The notes: generated by a model not told the origin, from the letters alone. A stretch of 64,000 nt of DNA from Aselliscus stoliczkanus (GCA_033961575.1 CM066728.1:104980852-105044851); one strand, 5' to 3'. Counted from the first letter of the stretch, positions 13,012 to 24,849 are shown. Made by a program: numbers and translations.

Positions 13012-13230
13012 GTAATTCATTTACTTATTATATTCATTTATATTGTGCCAGGCCTCATTCTAGGTCATGGCATTTTAACAAAGGATGTACTTGGTATCAC
13101 CTTCATGGAGTTCTGGACATGTGAGTTTTCAAAGTAGTGGTAGTTATGCTGGAGTACGAGGAAAAGTGTCAAGCTGAAGATACTGCTGGCAGTGGATGTG
13201 CTCAGGAAGTTGTGGTCAGTAGGGCTATTG
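13012..13230 (+). repeat. LINE2-like 3' fragment (degenerate)
   Basis: TTTATATTGTGCCAGGCCTC with a following 'attctaggtcatgg' segment and then 'cttcatggagttctggacatg' follows the order of motifs in old LINE2-like repeats (tgtgccaggcac / ttctaggtgctgg / catggagcttac). Borders are approximate. Confidence 0.35.
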
Positions 13231-13629
13231 GGCTGAATAAGGACATTGATTTCATGGGTAGATGGAGGAGAGGGGCACAGGAAGAGGATGGACAAAATTC
13301 TAAATACAATCTTCATTTGTCCCAAAATTTCATTTTAGCACAGACTTCTTTTTTGAGACAGGTAATGAAAACAGGTTTTGTTTGTTTGTTTTTTAATCTT
13401 TTCTTTTTTGCAGGGTTATGGTGGTGCTGGTGATGGTGGGTTTCTATGGAACACAAGATCTCATATCACTTCCTTTGCTTTGTATTGGGATTTGGGTCAC
13501 AGTTCTTCGCAAACAGCCCAGAGCACCCGTGACCAAGTGTCTGCAACTCAGGGAAGTTACCACCAGGTGGCAGGTTGAGCTTGTTAAGGATAAAATCCTA
13601 GCAATCTTTTGCCCTTTAAATGGCAGTGT

Positions 13630-14030
13630 ACAGGATGGGCCTAGAGGGTATTATGCTCAGTGAAATGTCAGACAGAGAAAGACAAATACCTCATGATATC
13701 ACTTATATGTGGAATCAAAAAAAAAACAAATTAAGTGAATAAACAAACAGAAACAGACCCATAGATACAGAGAACAAGCTGATGATTGCCAATGGGGGTG
13801 GGAGGTTAAACAAACAAACAAACAAACAAACAAGCAAAGAACTAACTACAGGTCACAGTTGCCTTACACAATAAACTTTATAGCCTGCCCCCAAAAAAAC
13901 TGGGTCACAGCAATGAAAAAAAAATAGAGCGGGGAGGAAAAAAAAGGGAGCGGGGATGAAGGAGGGGTGAATAAAAAAATAATCCATCATCTCATATAGA
14001 TGCCAAAAAACAAACAAACAACAACAAAAA
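13630..14030 (+). mobile_element. L1 3' end (5'-truncated), sense on +
   Basis: GGGCCTAGAGGGTATTATGC to ACTTATATGTGGAATCAAAA is the well-known end of L1 ORF2. It is followed by a 3' UTR with an A-rich linker, an (AAAC)n tract at about 13808-13838, a purine-rich segment and another A/C-rich tail near 14006-14030. The insertion is strongly 5'-truncated and only the last few dozen ORF2 codons are represented, with frameshifts. Confidence 0.8.
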
Positions 14031-16870
14031 AGATGTTTTGTTTTCTTTTGTGATTAGAACTTGAACAGAGCTTTTGATCTCTTTATGGGGCTAGGGTAGG
14101 GATTAGAGTCCAGGGCTTGCCCAGTTGTTGGGGGTCCTGGAGAAGTTGCCTCAATTAGGCTGTATCTTAAAAGTATTTATTCAAAATATAAGGGAAAACC
14201 TAAAGTAGACAGAAACTCTTAGAGTTTGTCTTAGTTTTAAAATCATCCCTGAAATTGGATTGACGTTACCTCAAATTGCTCATGCCTCCAGCTACCTGAT
14301 ATAAACATACATAAAATATTTTGGAGAAAGAAAACATCATCCTTGGCTGCAAATAAGTTCTATAAACACAGTGTTATATAAAAAATAGTCGGGCCCCCAA
14401 GGTGGTAAAACTTTATGAACAACATTCAGCAGAAACAACAGATAATAGGAAAAGGTCTACAAGGCCTGTGGATATTATAGTTATCAGACACAGTCTTTAA
14501 AATAAATAAGCTTACTATGTTCAAGGAGCTAAAACAAGATGGAGAAGTTAAGAATAAAACTGGCAACAAAAATATAAATATAACTAAATAAATACATACA
14601 TAAATGAAAACATAAATGGTAGTTTGCAAATTCCTCTTAAAGATAGGTCATTGATGAGCTCCTTGAATGCTTTGTCTCTCAGTTTTACCATAGAATAGTT
14701 CATGGCATTTTGTTACAAAGAAGTTTAGAGGCACTCATGTTTTTACATTAGTTGTCTGTCTAATAAAATGTCCCAAGTTTTGTCACTGTTTATTCTTTTT
14801 AGTATTTGTACCCTTAGTTGTGTCTCCACGTCTTTAGTGACAACTTAATCATATACTGGCTTTAGCCAAACCACCAAAACAGTGTGGATTGTCATTTATT
14901 TGTTTATTTATTTGCCAATTAGAAAGTTTTGATCTTTTCTATTTGAGTCCAAACAAAGCTTGAAGTGATTCATTCATCCATACAAACATTTACGTAATGT
15001 CTACTGTATACTAGTGAGATTTTGTGCAGAGTACTAGGGACACACAGGTAAACAGGGAGCCTCACAGCCTACTGATGGTGACAGCCAGGCTCACAATTGG
15101 AATGATTAAAAAACAGTGGGGCCTCAGGGAAAGCTTCAGAAATTTTCCTCTAATTGGGCAATTATTTATGTAAATGGTCAAATTACTTTGTTAGCCAATT
15201 CCTTTTATGTGTAGGATTCTCCTGCACAGATACCTAAGTGTCAAAGAGAGATCCTACATGAAGCTTTGTAAATATTTGATGGTCAAGTTGAATCACTTGT
15301 GGATCTTATGGCAGAGTATACCATTCTCAAATTAGATGATTAAGCTGTAATAATGAAATCATGAAATTATTGTGATAGGAATAACTTAACTTTGCAATTG
15401 TTCAAACATATTGTATATACCCTGGCATTTCTTGAGAAATTCACTAAAATTCATGCTTCCTGTATTCTTGCTTCTGCCATGATCCATGTCAAACATACTC
15501 ATCATATTATTATTCTTTGCATTTATTTTGCCACATTCAGGGTTATAACATCTGGATGACTGTCAAAGCCTATAAAGATTTATGAGTTAATACTTAGGTC
15601 CACCCAATTTCAAATTTGCAACTCTGTTGTTGAAGGAAATAACTAAGTAAAGAAGAAGGGGGACTGGAAAGCCAAACCCTCTCTTCAGTTGCATAGACCT
15701 GAATATATGATAAATGATGCACATGAGTGTACAAGTAAGCCTTTCTCGGTTGGTAAAAATAGACATAAAATTTTACTGGGAATGTACTTTAGTGAAAGAT
15801 AGCATGGGAATAAAATGATTAAATTAAAAGAATTTCACACATATTAAAAAAAAAAAAAGGACCGTCAAATCTCATATTGCGTACACGGGGTTCTGTGTTG
15901 ATCCCCATAACAAGAAGAATGCTGATGGTTGGATAGGCAGTTTTTAAAACACGACATTAATTTTGAACATCTCTATTTCTGCTACGATCTGGTAATGACA
16001 GAAAAGCCTCAAAGTAGCTAAAGGACCATTGGGACTTCATTGCCTGGTGTCTATACTTTTCAAGAGGTGAAGTCAAGACAGCCTGTGTGTGTACAGAGCA
16101 GGACACCAGTTGCTCTGGCCTCAGGACACAGCCAACAGGCAGGAAGCATAACCAGAAGAGGGTTCAACGTACACTTCATACCTCAGAGACCTGTCAGTTC
16201 CCATCTATTGTGGGATGACAAATACGTTTTTGTCCTAGGACAGTTGATTTAATACATTCTCACTGAGTCCAAATTGTTGTCAAAAGAAGGTTTTCCTTTC
16301 CTTTTTCATTATTTGATGAAGGGAAGTCTATTATGAGGTGTAGTGAGGTTCCAAAAGTGCATTTTATTTATCCAAAAGTTATCACTGATTTGTGGCTCTT
16401 CAGCTCTGCTTTTCCATGACTGCTGTTGTAACAGACTTGCTGGCAGAGAAAAAAAGAAGAGAGAGAAAAAAAGACAGGCTTCACTAGTATTAAGGGTTTT
16501 GTTAAAATGGCCACCATCCTGATGTCTGCTTGAACAGTTTCTCAGATTACATAAAGGGCGTGTCAAATAGAGTAAAGAAATTAATTTTCCATGCCCTTTT
16601 TTGGCTAGACATACTTCAGACAGATGTTGAGAGAACTAACAGCAGCCCACTGCTAGGTCTTCATCGCAAAAGACCTGGTTTCCCTGTTGCCTCGATCTTT
16701 TTCTGCTTCCTCAACCAGGCTGTAGACATGCCTTTTAGGTTCCATGGTGCCCAATGTGCAGTGGGCACCTACTTATAAGTAGCCTACAATGCTTTGTCTT
16801 ATATAATAATAATAATACAATAGAGGTTTTAAAAGGTGTATAGGATGTGTAGATAAGAGGCCCAATGACT
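14031..16870. other. Mostly featureless, one possible LINE2-like piece
   Basis: Apart from a weak LINE2-like stretch near 14962-15120 (motif order tttacgtaatgtctactgta / gtgcagagtactagggacac), nothing can be named. The A run at 15847-15858 is an isolated A-tract. Confidence 0.4.
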
Positions 16871-16871
16871 A

Positions 16872-17148
16872 CTGTGGAGGGGCTTCCCAAACTTTTTCTG
16901 GGGCAAGACATGTTTTTTTTCTTTCTCCTAATCCATTACAGATAAGTGAAAATTTAAAAAACATGTAAAATACCAGCCTGTATTTTCTTTGTTAGACTCA
17001 ACAGGCATAAATTTTACTTTTGTAAAAGTAAGTCTTCAAATTGCTATAAATGTTTCCACTTACTCTCAATTTCTATATTTAATTCATTGCAAACAGGTCA
17101 CAGTTTGTGGACTAGCCATAGCCAGGAACCACGTTTGGAACACCGCTG
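16872..17148. mobile_element. hAT-type non-autonomous DNA transposon (probable)
   Basis: The right end, reverse-complemented, begins CAGCGGTGTTCCAAACGTGG, a hAT/Charlie-style terminus. The left end, GAGGGGCTTCCCAAACTTTT, is a diverged inverted match. The interior is AT-rich and non-coding. I could not find a convincing 8-bp target duplication, so borders are approximate. Confidence 0.55.
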
Positions 17149-17537
17149 GGTTAGATCACACATGACTAGTTCTTATTTGTTATCCACAAAGTGAGTCATC
17201 ACTGCATTGGCTTTGTATGTGTATTTTACTGAACTATAAATGTGTAATATTAGGGAAAATATCCCTAAAATGTAATAATTTTATGTGTGTGCAGTGGTGG
17301 TAGGAACTTGGGTTATATTTTGATGTCTGAACTAGACAATTTTCTTTTGGCTTGATTTATTTCACATATGCAAATTGGGATATGGAAATAAAGCATTGTA
17401 AGTGACCAAGGAGTAGTTTCTTGTTGCATTTATAGGTGGGAATTCAAGAACCAGAGAATGATAAACCATAAGTTCCCACTCTTTAAATCCAAATGACAAA
17501 ACGTTCTTTGATATGTATCTTTGTTGTAAACATTTTT

Positions 17538-17971
17538 TTTTAGATTTTATTGGGGAATTGGGGGAGGAGAACAGCGTTGGGGAATCGGGGAAGGGGAACA
17601 GACAAGTTGCTGTCCTTTTGTTCTTCAGTCTAGTTGCGGAGGACGTTGCTTCACTGGCCCATGTTGGTATCATCATTGCACTCTTCCCGGATGAGGCAGA
17701 TTGGTCGCCGGCCTCTGGATGGTCGCTCACCGTGGCTATTGGCAGCTCACTCTGGCTGCCGGCCACTCACTGTAGCCTATGGCAGCCCACTGCAGCAGGG
17801 GCTGCAGCTTTGCCATCCCGGGGACTCACAACAGCCCAGCTCCAGGTGGAGCTGTTGTTCACCATCCTAACTGTAGAGGGCAGCGTCACTGGCCCTCATA
17901 TGTGGGATCCGAACTGGGGCTGCTGGTGTCCCAAGCCAGCTCTTGACCAACGCGCCACACTCGGCTGGCCC
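17538..17971 (-). mobile_element. Full-length 434-bp composite tRNA-derived SINE with perfect target duplication
   Basis: Read on the minus strand, the element starts with GGGCCAGCCGAGTGTGGCGC, with an A-box-like TGGCGCGTTGG and a B-box-like AGTTCGGATCC. It then continues for some 330 bases beyond the short SINE form seen elsewhere in this window. The distal part (GCAACTAGACTGAAGAACAA, then CAACTTGTCTGTTCCCCTTC) and the terminal CCAATTCCCCAATAAAATCT resemble the tail of VES-type bat SINEs. A perfect 16-bp duplication TGTTGTAAACATTTTT flanks it (17522-17537 and 17972-17987). Frames on both strands here, including the 174-codon one at 17513-18037, come from this SINE and are not a gene. Confidence 0.9.
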
Positions 17972-17987
17972 TGTTGTAAACATTTTT

Positions 17988-20032
17988 GTATGTGCATGAA
18001 ACAGGGTGAGGGACCCACAAATGGCAGTTCGTGCTGAGCAGTGGACCTGAGAGCAGAGTTAGAGATGGCTGTATGACAAAACAAGGCAATAGCAAACTGG
18101 AAAAATATGCAAAAAGAGAGGCTCTCGAATATGTCTAGATAGCAATATAATATGTACTCGTTAAAGGTGTCCATGGGCAATAACTAGAAAATGAGGGTGG
18201 AAAAACACCATTTATTCAACTTTATGTGGAATTGTAGACAAGTTTTCTTGGATTTCCATTAATAGTATTTGCAATAAAGTAATTAATTTTCTCCCTCTTT
18301 TTATTTTTGGTCTTGTATTGTGTTTCATAAATGCAAAGCAGATTAGAGAGCCGAATTGAAGCAGTTGCTGTATAGTACTACCTATATAATTCTCTCTCTC
18401 TCTTTCTCACTGTAATATCTGGGACTTGTTACATATAATATATATGTATATAACACCTGCAACTTGTTAGTGCTCTGTCTTCAACAGGAGACAAAAATGT
18501 CAGGTGCCTCTAGCACTAAACCTGACTGGGATGGAGGGAAAAACTAAAAAAGAAGAGAGAAAGCGCTACCGATCACGGACAAGTTAAAAGACAGAGCTGC
18601 TGTGAGGGAGGAGGCTAACAGGCTTTTGGTTGTATCCTAGCAACGGGGAAGACTCAGGCAGGGTTCAATAGTCAGCCTGAAACAATTCAGGCATTGTTGG
18701 TCTGTGAAATGGTCCCTGCAATATGGAGACTACAGTAGGTAGGCACCAGTCTGAAACACAGAGATCTGTGTTGGGGGTTGGAATTCAGGATGAGCATTCA
18801 GGATGATGAGAGAGAATGTGTTCACCTTGGGAGAGGAGGATCCCTAACGGATATGGATGTTAGTCCTCCCTGGGTGAAGCCAATGGACCTGAATATCCAG
18901 ACCCAGGGCTATCTGTCTGGACTTTGCATAATCATCAGCCTTTCTGGTGTGGACAGAAAAGCCTTAAGGATCTGCCCTCTTCCTCAAATATTGACAGGTC
19001 TGGGTATTTGCTGATGAACACACGAGAGGACTGAGTTCCTTGAGGATCCTCTTAGATGATTTCAGTGCTTTGGGCTCTACTGTGCAGACCCAGCCTGCGG
19101 TGGAATGAGTGAGGCTGCTTTAGGAAGTACCGTCTGTTCTGTCTCGTTTCCCATCTACCACACAAAGGCAGTGCCTTCTGCAAGTTGATAATCAGGGAAG
19201 GTGCCATGCCTCAGAGGGTGAAAACCAAAACAAACACAATGGACAGCCTTCCAGTAGCTTATTGTCCTCACCTACTTAGACTGTGCCCCACTCTGTAAAA
19301 TTCAGTGGGGAAATTTGAGCATTTACCTAGATAATTTAATCTCACACAAAACAAACAAAAATCATTTGAAAAAGACCCAAATGATATACATTTTACCATA
19401 CGTTGCCCAAACTGGGATTCATCTAGAATGTCATCAATTCTCTTTTTTAGTTTTTATTTATAAAGGCAGCACAAAATCATAATCACACTGCGTGAAAAAC
19501 ACAGTTATCGCAGTGACCCCGTGGGTAAGCTCACCACTCCTCTGGCAGTGGCTTCTAACTCACTTCTAACTTACTTCTAACTCATTGGATTGACTTTCAT
19601 TTATATAAATGTCTTACTTGATTATTAGGAATTTTTATCATAGCATTATCTTAGAACATATGGCATTGTTAAATTAAAAATGCATGAATAGCACTTCAAT
19701 CTTGTGTATACGGTGTTAGATCTTCACGTGGTAAGCAGAAAGATAAATATATGAGCTTAGCTCCAGTGATTACTTTTATCTTCTGTATCTGGTGAGTCAG
19801 TCATAGTCCTTCGGTGTTATGCATTGTCACATCTCCTCTTTATACCTCCTAACAAGAAACATTGCATTTTCTCCTGCTTATATTTGTTTTACTTATAAGG
19901 GAATTCAGGGTTTAGATTCATATACACAGACAGTGGAATCATGATACTCAATGGCTTAATTGAGCCTATTGCCCTCAGGGGAATTTAAATAGGGTTAAAA
20001 TACTTGAGGGTGCTGCTTTCATGTTATCATGT
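17988..20032. other. Non-coding stretch, no assigned feature
   Basis: No exon or named repeat is recognised. Small items are a CT run near 18392-18411 and an 11-bp unit repeated three times (TTCTAACTCAC type) at about 19552-19584. Confidence 0.5.
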
Positions 20033-20040
20033 ATCTAGAA

Positions 20041-20284
20041 CAGGGGTCAGTGAACTCCTGTTTTTGTTAGGCAAGTTTCATGGGCACACAGCCATGCCTA
20101 TTGGTTTAAGAGCTGTCTGTGGATGCTTTCACATTACGATGACAGGGCGGAGTAGTTGTGACAGGAACCATATGACCTAAAGACTAAAATATTAACTAGG
20201 GAGTAGTTGTGACAGGAACCATATGACCTAAAGACTAAAATATTAACTAGATGGCCCTCTGTAGAAAACACGTGCCAACCTCTG
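20041..20284. mobile_element. hAT/Charlie non-autonomous element with internal tandem duplication
   Basis: The termini are CAGGGGTCAGTGAACTCCTG on the left and CGTGCCAACCTCTG on the right, the inverted hAT pattern. The 8-bp flanks are ATCTAGAA (20033-20040) and ATCTAGCT (20285-20292), matching at six of eight positions and centred on TCTAGA-like sequence. The interior (gcaagtttcatgggcacaca, agtagttgtgacaggaacca) matches a common mammalian Charlie-derived MER repeat in reverse orientation. A 51-bp segment is tandemly duplicated without a mismatch. Confidence 0.85.
20149..20250. repeat. Exact 51-bp tandem duplication
   Basis: 20149-20199 and 20200-20250 are identical over 51 bases; each unit starts GGAGTAGTTGTGACAGGAAC and ends ATTAACTAG. 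It sits inside the hAT element at 20041-20284. Zero divergence within an otherwise old element points to a recent duplication or an assembly artefact. Confidence 0.95.
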
Positions 20285-20451
20285 ATCTAGCTAATTAACC
20301 AAACTTCAGCAAACTTGAGTTGGATGAATAAAACATTCAGGTTTTTAACTGAATATACACTGAATATACAGTTTACAGTTTTATCTTTATTTGGACTAGA
20401 AGATATAAATGAAAACTCTGTAAGTGGATCATTGATTAATTTCATCTAGAC

Positions 20452-20910
20452 CAGGGGTTGGCAAACTTTTGAGAAGGAATCGCTGTCAGGGATCAGCAAA
20501 CTGCAGTTCGAGAGCCACATGCGACTCTTTGGGTACGTACATGTGGCTCTGAAGTAAAATTGAATATGAAAATAAAACTACTATAGTCTCATTTATAAAT
20601 TTATTTATTTATTTATTTATTTATTTATTTTGAGGGCAGTGTCACTGGCCCTCACATGTGGGACCAAACCAGGGCTGCTGGCTTCCCAAGCCAGTGCTTA
20701 ACTAACACGCCACTCGGCCGGCCCTATAAAATTTTTAAAGGATATTATTCACTAATGGTGGTTATGTAAAAATATATTTATGGCTCTTGAATAATTTTTA
20801 AATTATTGTGAGGGACAGGATTGGTTCTTCCAGGGAGTCGGCAAACTTTTGAGATGGAACGTACTCAAAGAGCTGCATGTGGCTTGCAAGCTGCAGTTTG
20901 CTGACCCCTG
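20452..20910. mobile_element. hAT-type element with perfect 8-bp duplication, carrying a nested SINE
   Basis: The element begins CAGGGGTTGGCAAACTTTTG and ends GCAGTTTGCTGACCCCTG. It is flanked by a perfect 8-bp duplication ATCTAGAC at 20444-20451 and 20911-20918. Both ends carry a direct GGCAAACTTTTGAGA.GGAA block. The left block is followed by GATCAGCAAACTGCAGTTCG and the right block by the reverse complement of the same module, so the right terminus (20835-20910) is itself a small foldback. A SINE has landed in the middle (20600-20724). Confidence 0.88.
20600..20724 (-). mobile_element. Short tRNA-derived SINE (minus strand) with (TTTA)n tail
   Basis: On the minus strand it reads GGGCCGGCCGAGTGGCGTGT to GAGGGCCAGTGACACTGCCC, followed by a tail that is (TTTA)n on the plus strand (20600-20630). 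It is the same family as the copies at 2.1, 59.5 and 60.8 kb. TATAAATTT-like sequence occurs at both borders (20595 and 20725), a probable but imperfect target duplication. It interrupts the hAT element and is therefore younger. Confidence 0.88.
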
Positions 20911-21004
20911 ATCTAGACTGTCAATAATATTTTTACAATATAGACATTTAATACTTTTAAAAGATAACTTACAAAGTTACTTTTTTGAACTCAAAACATG
21001 CCAG

Positions 21005-21215
21005 CCACTGCGTTTTGTCCTTTATCTGTAATTTCTCATGTAAGCATCACAACCATTCTATCAGGTAGGTATTAATATTATCCTTACTTTACAGATGAGG
21101 AGGCAGAGGCCAGAGATACTGAAGAACCTGGTGATACTCACATAGCGGGCGGGCAGAGCAGAAATGAACTCAGGAAATCCTGCTCTAGAAGTCACATTCT
21201 TAACCATCACACTCC
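21005..21215 (-). repeat. MIR SINE (antisense)
   Basis: TTACAGATGAGGAGGCAGAG, then 'cctggtgatactcacatagc' and 'gcagaaatgaactcaggaaatcctgct' in order reproduce the antisense MIR core and tRNA-related region. Old and diverged. Confidence 0.75.
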
Positions 21216-23680
21216 CTCTACTTAGCAACAAGCTTCCTCATGGAATTTTAATACTCAAGCCCATTATTTTTGCCAATTACATGTGTTATGATACTCTGGA
21301 AAGTTATTTTTGCAAGTGTTGCCATATAATATATATTTTTGATGATTATGTAGAGTCTTCTTATTAATTTCACTTATATGTACCCATGAGTAATTACTTT
21401 CATAGTCAATGTTTCATGATCTCTGTACCTGGATGTGCAGAAAATAGTTACTAGAGTGAGTTTTAACTTCTCAGCTAATTCTTTTAAATATTGTAATCTT
21501 AGAGACAAATTGAGAAGAGTTAACTATGTAAATATCTTTGAACATTTTGCTTTGAAGATAGTTTCAATGTCTTCCTATTGAGACAAGGGTGGAAAAAAAA
21601 GAAAGGGATCTAGGTTGAAAAGATGTAGTAAAAACGTACAATTAAATAAAATTATAGGTAGGACTTGATGTAATCATCTTGCTGAAAATTATAGGGTTTT
21701 ACTCTCTTGTGTAAAGAAATGTTTTAACAGAAGTATTTCTCCAACTTCTCCTTAGTAGTGTATTAACAGTTATGCAGTAGCAATGTGATCCAGAATTCAG
21801 ATGATTATGGTGAAAATTTAGTCTAAAAATATGCTTTCACTTCAGGTAATAGGTAAGTGAGACAAAAAGAAACATTTGTAAAATGTAAAGTCTTTAAACC
21901 CTTTTTTTTCCCCCCCACTTAGTGCCTGGCTTTAGAATTTGAAACACATTATTTTTTTTAGATTAGTATCATGATTTGGTATCATGCTTTCTAAAGCCTA
22001 TAGATTCTGTCACATAAGCATGTCGTAGCACTTCTATCAAATTCAAACTGAAATATTTCAAACTACTGAAATTATTAGGTAACTAGGCATCTGACAGTAG
22101 TAAAACAGTTTTTAGAAGTTTCCTGGCAAAGTCTTGAGTTAAAAAAAGAAAAAAGATCTCTATACCTAGTCTGAGTGGATAGAAGGTCAGAATAATACAT
22201 TATTAGTCTCTCTTTCCCTTTTTATAGCTTAATTACCAAAATTTCTCATTGCTGAACACTCTTTTGTACTTAGTACCATAAATAATTTATGGATCAAAAT
22301 ATTTAATAATATCTAAAATCAGGCATTTAGTATTAGAAGAATTAACCCAGGCTATTCCCACTGAGCCCTTGAAAGTCTTCCCAAAGACCCTTGGAAATCC
22401 TTCTCGCATTTTGGTAGTTTCTAAACTGTCAATCCTGAAGTACTACTTTCCAGCTTTCCAGGTCTGCAGAGGACAAACTGAAACTTATTTACTATCAATC
22501 ACATCCACACATGGTGGGCTTTGAATGAAACATGAGCTACCTGAGGGAACAGGTAGTAGAATGAGGCATATCCAATTTGCTGAGCCAGGTGGGGGTGGGG
22601 TAGGGTGGGTATAGGTACCTGACAGTGGCATCGGTTGAGATTTTGTGGTATGACAGTGTCTTTATCTTTACCTGGGCGCTGTGGTGTGTTCCCAGAGTTG
22701 TCACTGAAAGTTCAGCCTAGAAAATTTCTCTCAGCCATCCATCAGTTCTGAGAGTTTTCAGTATTTTTCATTATTCTTATTAATCTCAATTCCTTTTAGA
22801 ATTAATTGGAGTGAATTCTGTGTATGCATGTATAGGACAGGCTAAGTACTCTAAATCCAAAAATGAAATAATTGGCAGCTGGAAATCAAATTCCTGGGCC
22901 AGAGTCCAAAGTGCCGAGAGCAAGTTCAAAATGAGTTTGTAGTCAGGAGGACCAGAGAGCTCCTGGATTCATACTCACAGTCCACTTTTTAGACACATGA
23001 ACAATATAATCCTCCTTACTTGCTCTAATGCCTCCATGCAAACAACGGTCTATTTCACTGATGTCTTCCATTCACTGATGCACATGTGTCTGATTATCTA
23101 CCTTCATTTCTTCTTCAGCTTAGATTCCATAGTTCCTCATTACAATCATACGTTTGCACGTTCTTTAGTTTCCTGCCCAGTTTTAACCATGTCTGCACAA
23201 AACTGGATGAATCTGGTTGTCGGCTTCATACCTAAATGGGTAGTTAAGAATTTCTAGAGAAAATAATAGTATGTTTACTGATTTTTATCACCGTATTTTT
23301 ATGATCCCTAATAAGACAGTAGCCATCTATATTTTATAGCAAATATACTAATTCACATTGTATCATTACTATTATACTCATTTTTCCCTCTCCAAGCATC
23401 CCATCATCTTATAGCCAATGACTTATATTTCACTGAGAATATAGATGTTACCAACTCACTCCTTTTCCTCTGGACAGATCAAATTACACCTGTGTGTCCT
23501 ACCTGTGCTCCCATTGTCTCTTTTCTTTCTCCCCCCACCCCATCTTCTCTTTTCATCTCAAGTGCCTTCTCTTACTAGAGCCAAGTCCCTCCTGAAAGAC
23601 CGAGATCCTTGCTTTCTGAGTTTCTCAAGGACTTGACTGCTTTTCTCATCACCGTTTTCCTGCACCGTCAGGATCTCTTT
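21216..23680. other. Non-coding stretch, one G-quadruplex-type motif
   Basis: No gene or named repeat is recognised. Contains a polypyrimidine patch at 21901-21917 and the G-run motif at 22590-22609, listed separately. Confidence 0.5.
22590..22609 (+). other. Putative G-quadruplex motif
   Basis: Four G runs with loops of 1, 2 and 1 bases: GGGGG T GGGG TA GGG T GGG at 22591-22609. This satisfies the usual G3+N1-7 pattern with very short loops. No adjacent promoter or gene is visible, so a role is unproven. Confidence 0.6.
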
Positions 23681-23689
23681 TTACTGGAT

Positions 23690-24050
23690 CTTTCATACTA
23701 CATATAACCATTTTCACTTAGCGTAATGTCCTCTGGGTCCACCCATGTGATCTGAAATGGTAGGGTTTCCTTCTTTTATAAGGCTGAATAATATTCCACT
23801 ATATGTATATATCACATTTTCTTTATCCATTCATCTGTTGATAGAAATCTGGGTTGTTTCCATATCTTGGCTGTTACGAATAATGCTGAAATGAATGTGG
23901 GAGTGCAGATTTGCTTTGAGATTCTAAACTCAATTCATTTTGGAAATACACCCAAACATGGAATCGCTGGATCATAAAGTAGTTCACTTTTTACTTTTTT
24001 TGTTGAACTCCCATACTGTTTTCTATAGGCTCTAAGAAGAATCTTCATTG
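23690..24050 (-). mobile_element. L1 ORF2 3' fragment (antisense, old)
   Basis: AATATTCCACTATATGTATA, 'ctttatccattcatctgttg' and 'ggttgtttccatatcttggctgtt' in this order are the antisense of the final part of L1 ORF2. Reading frames are disrupted. It lies just upstream of a second, separate L1 insertion. Confidence 0.8.
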
Positions 24051-24206
24051 TTCACTGCATGGTATTTAATAAAGCAGTTATAGAAAGCATAATTATTCTT
24101 TTATTTTCCACTTCTAAGCCCTATTATCTGCCAAAGGATTTGGTAAGCACCGATTACAAAAAGATGAATAGGATTATCTAAAACCTTGAGAAACTTAGCA
24201 TTTTAT

Positions 24207-24641
24207 TTTTTATTAATTATTTTTTTAATTAACGTTTATTGGGTGACAATTATTAGTAAATTACATAGGTTTCAGGTGTGCAACTCTATAATACATCATC
24301 TATATATCACATTATGTGTTCACCACTAAGAGTCAGTTCTCCCCCCTTTGCCATATATTTGATCGCCTTTTTCCCTCATCTACCACTTCCCTCCTTACCC
24401 CCTGGTAACCACTAAACTATTGTCTGTGTCTATGAGTTTTTGTTTCTTCATTTGTTTTTCTTGCTCCCTTGTTGTCTTTAGTTTTATATACCACATATCA
24501 GTGAAATCATATGGTTCTTAACTTTTTCTGTCTGACTTATTTCACTTAGCATAACAATCTCAAGATCCATCCATGTTGTCTCAAACGGCACTATTTCATC
24601 CTTCCTTTTGGCTGAGTAGTATTTCATTCTGTATATATACC
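24207..24641 (-). mobile_element. 5'-truncated L1 3' end with target duplication
   Basis: The antisense L1 3' UTR (GTTTATTGGGTGACAATTAT, 'aggtttcaggtgtgcaactc') is followed by the antisense ORF2 C-terminus. The residual minus-strand frame 24484-24666 reads ...KRKDEIVPFETTWMDLE..., typical of the last ORF2 codons. A 10-bp direct repeat AGCATTTTAT flanks it (24197-24206 and 24642-24651). The insertion is 435 bp. Confidence 0.88.
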
Positions 24642-24849
24642 AGCATTTTATGAGGAAGCGACACACCTATGTGATTACCATACTACATATACTTGGTAAA
24701 TTATATAATAGAGGTCTGGAAAATATGAAATAGAAAAATAAACAGGAAAATAGAGGCAGTAGAAAATGTAGTCTACAGCACTAGAGGAAGACATCACATG
24801 GCAGAATTTTAAATTGTTTTATATTTCCTCTATCAAGTACTTGTCCTTT

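Noticed and set aside
17362..17766. 134-codon minus-strand frame
   Set aside because: More than half of it is SINE sequence and the rest is AT-rich flank; no domain is visible.
17513..18037. 174-codon plus-strand frame, the longest in the window
   Set aside because: It coincides with the 434-bp SINE and its target duplications; frames on both strands here arise from the GC-rich SINE body.
19552..19584. Three 11-bp tandem units (TTCTAACTCAC type)
   Set aside because: Too short and imperfect to be meaningful beyond local slippage.
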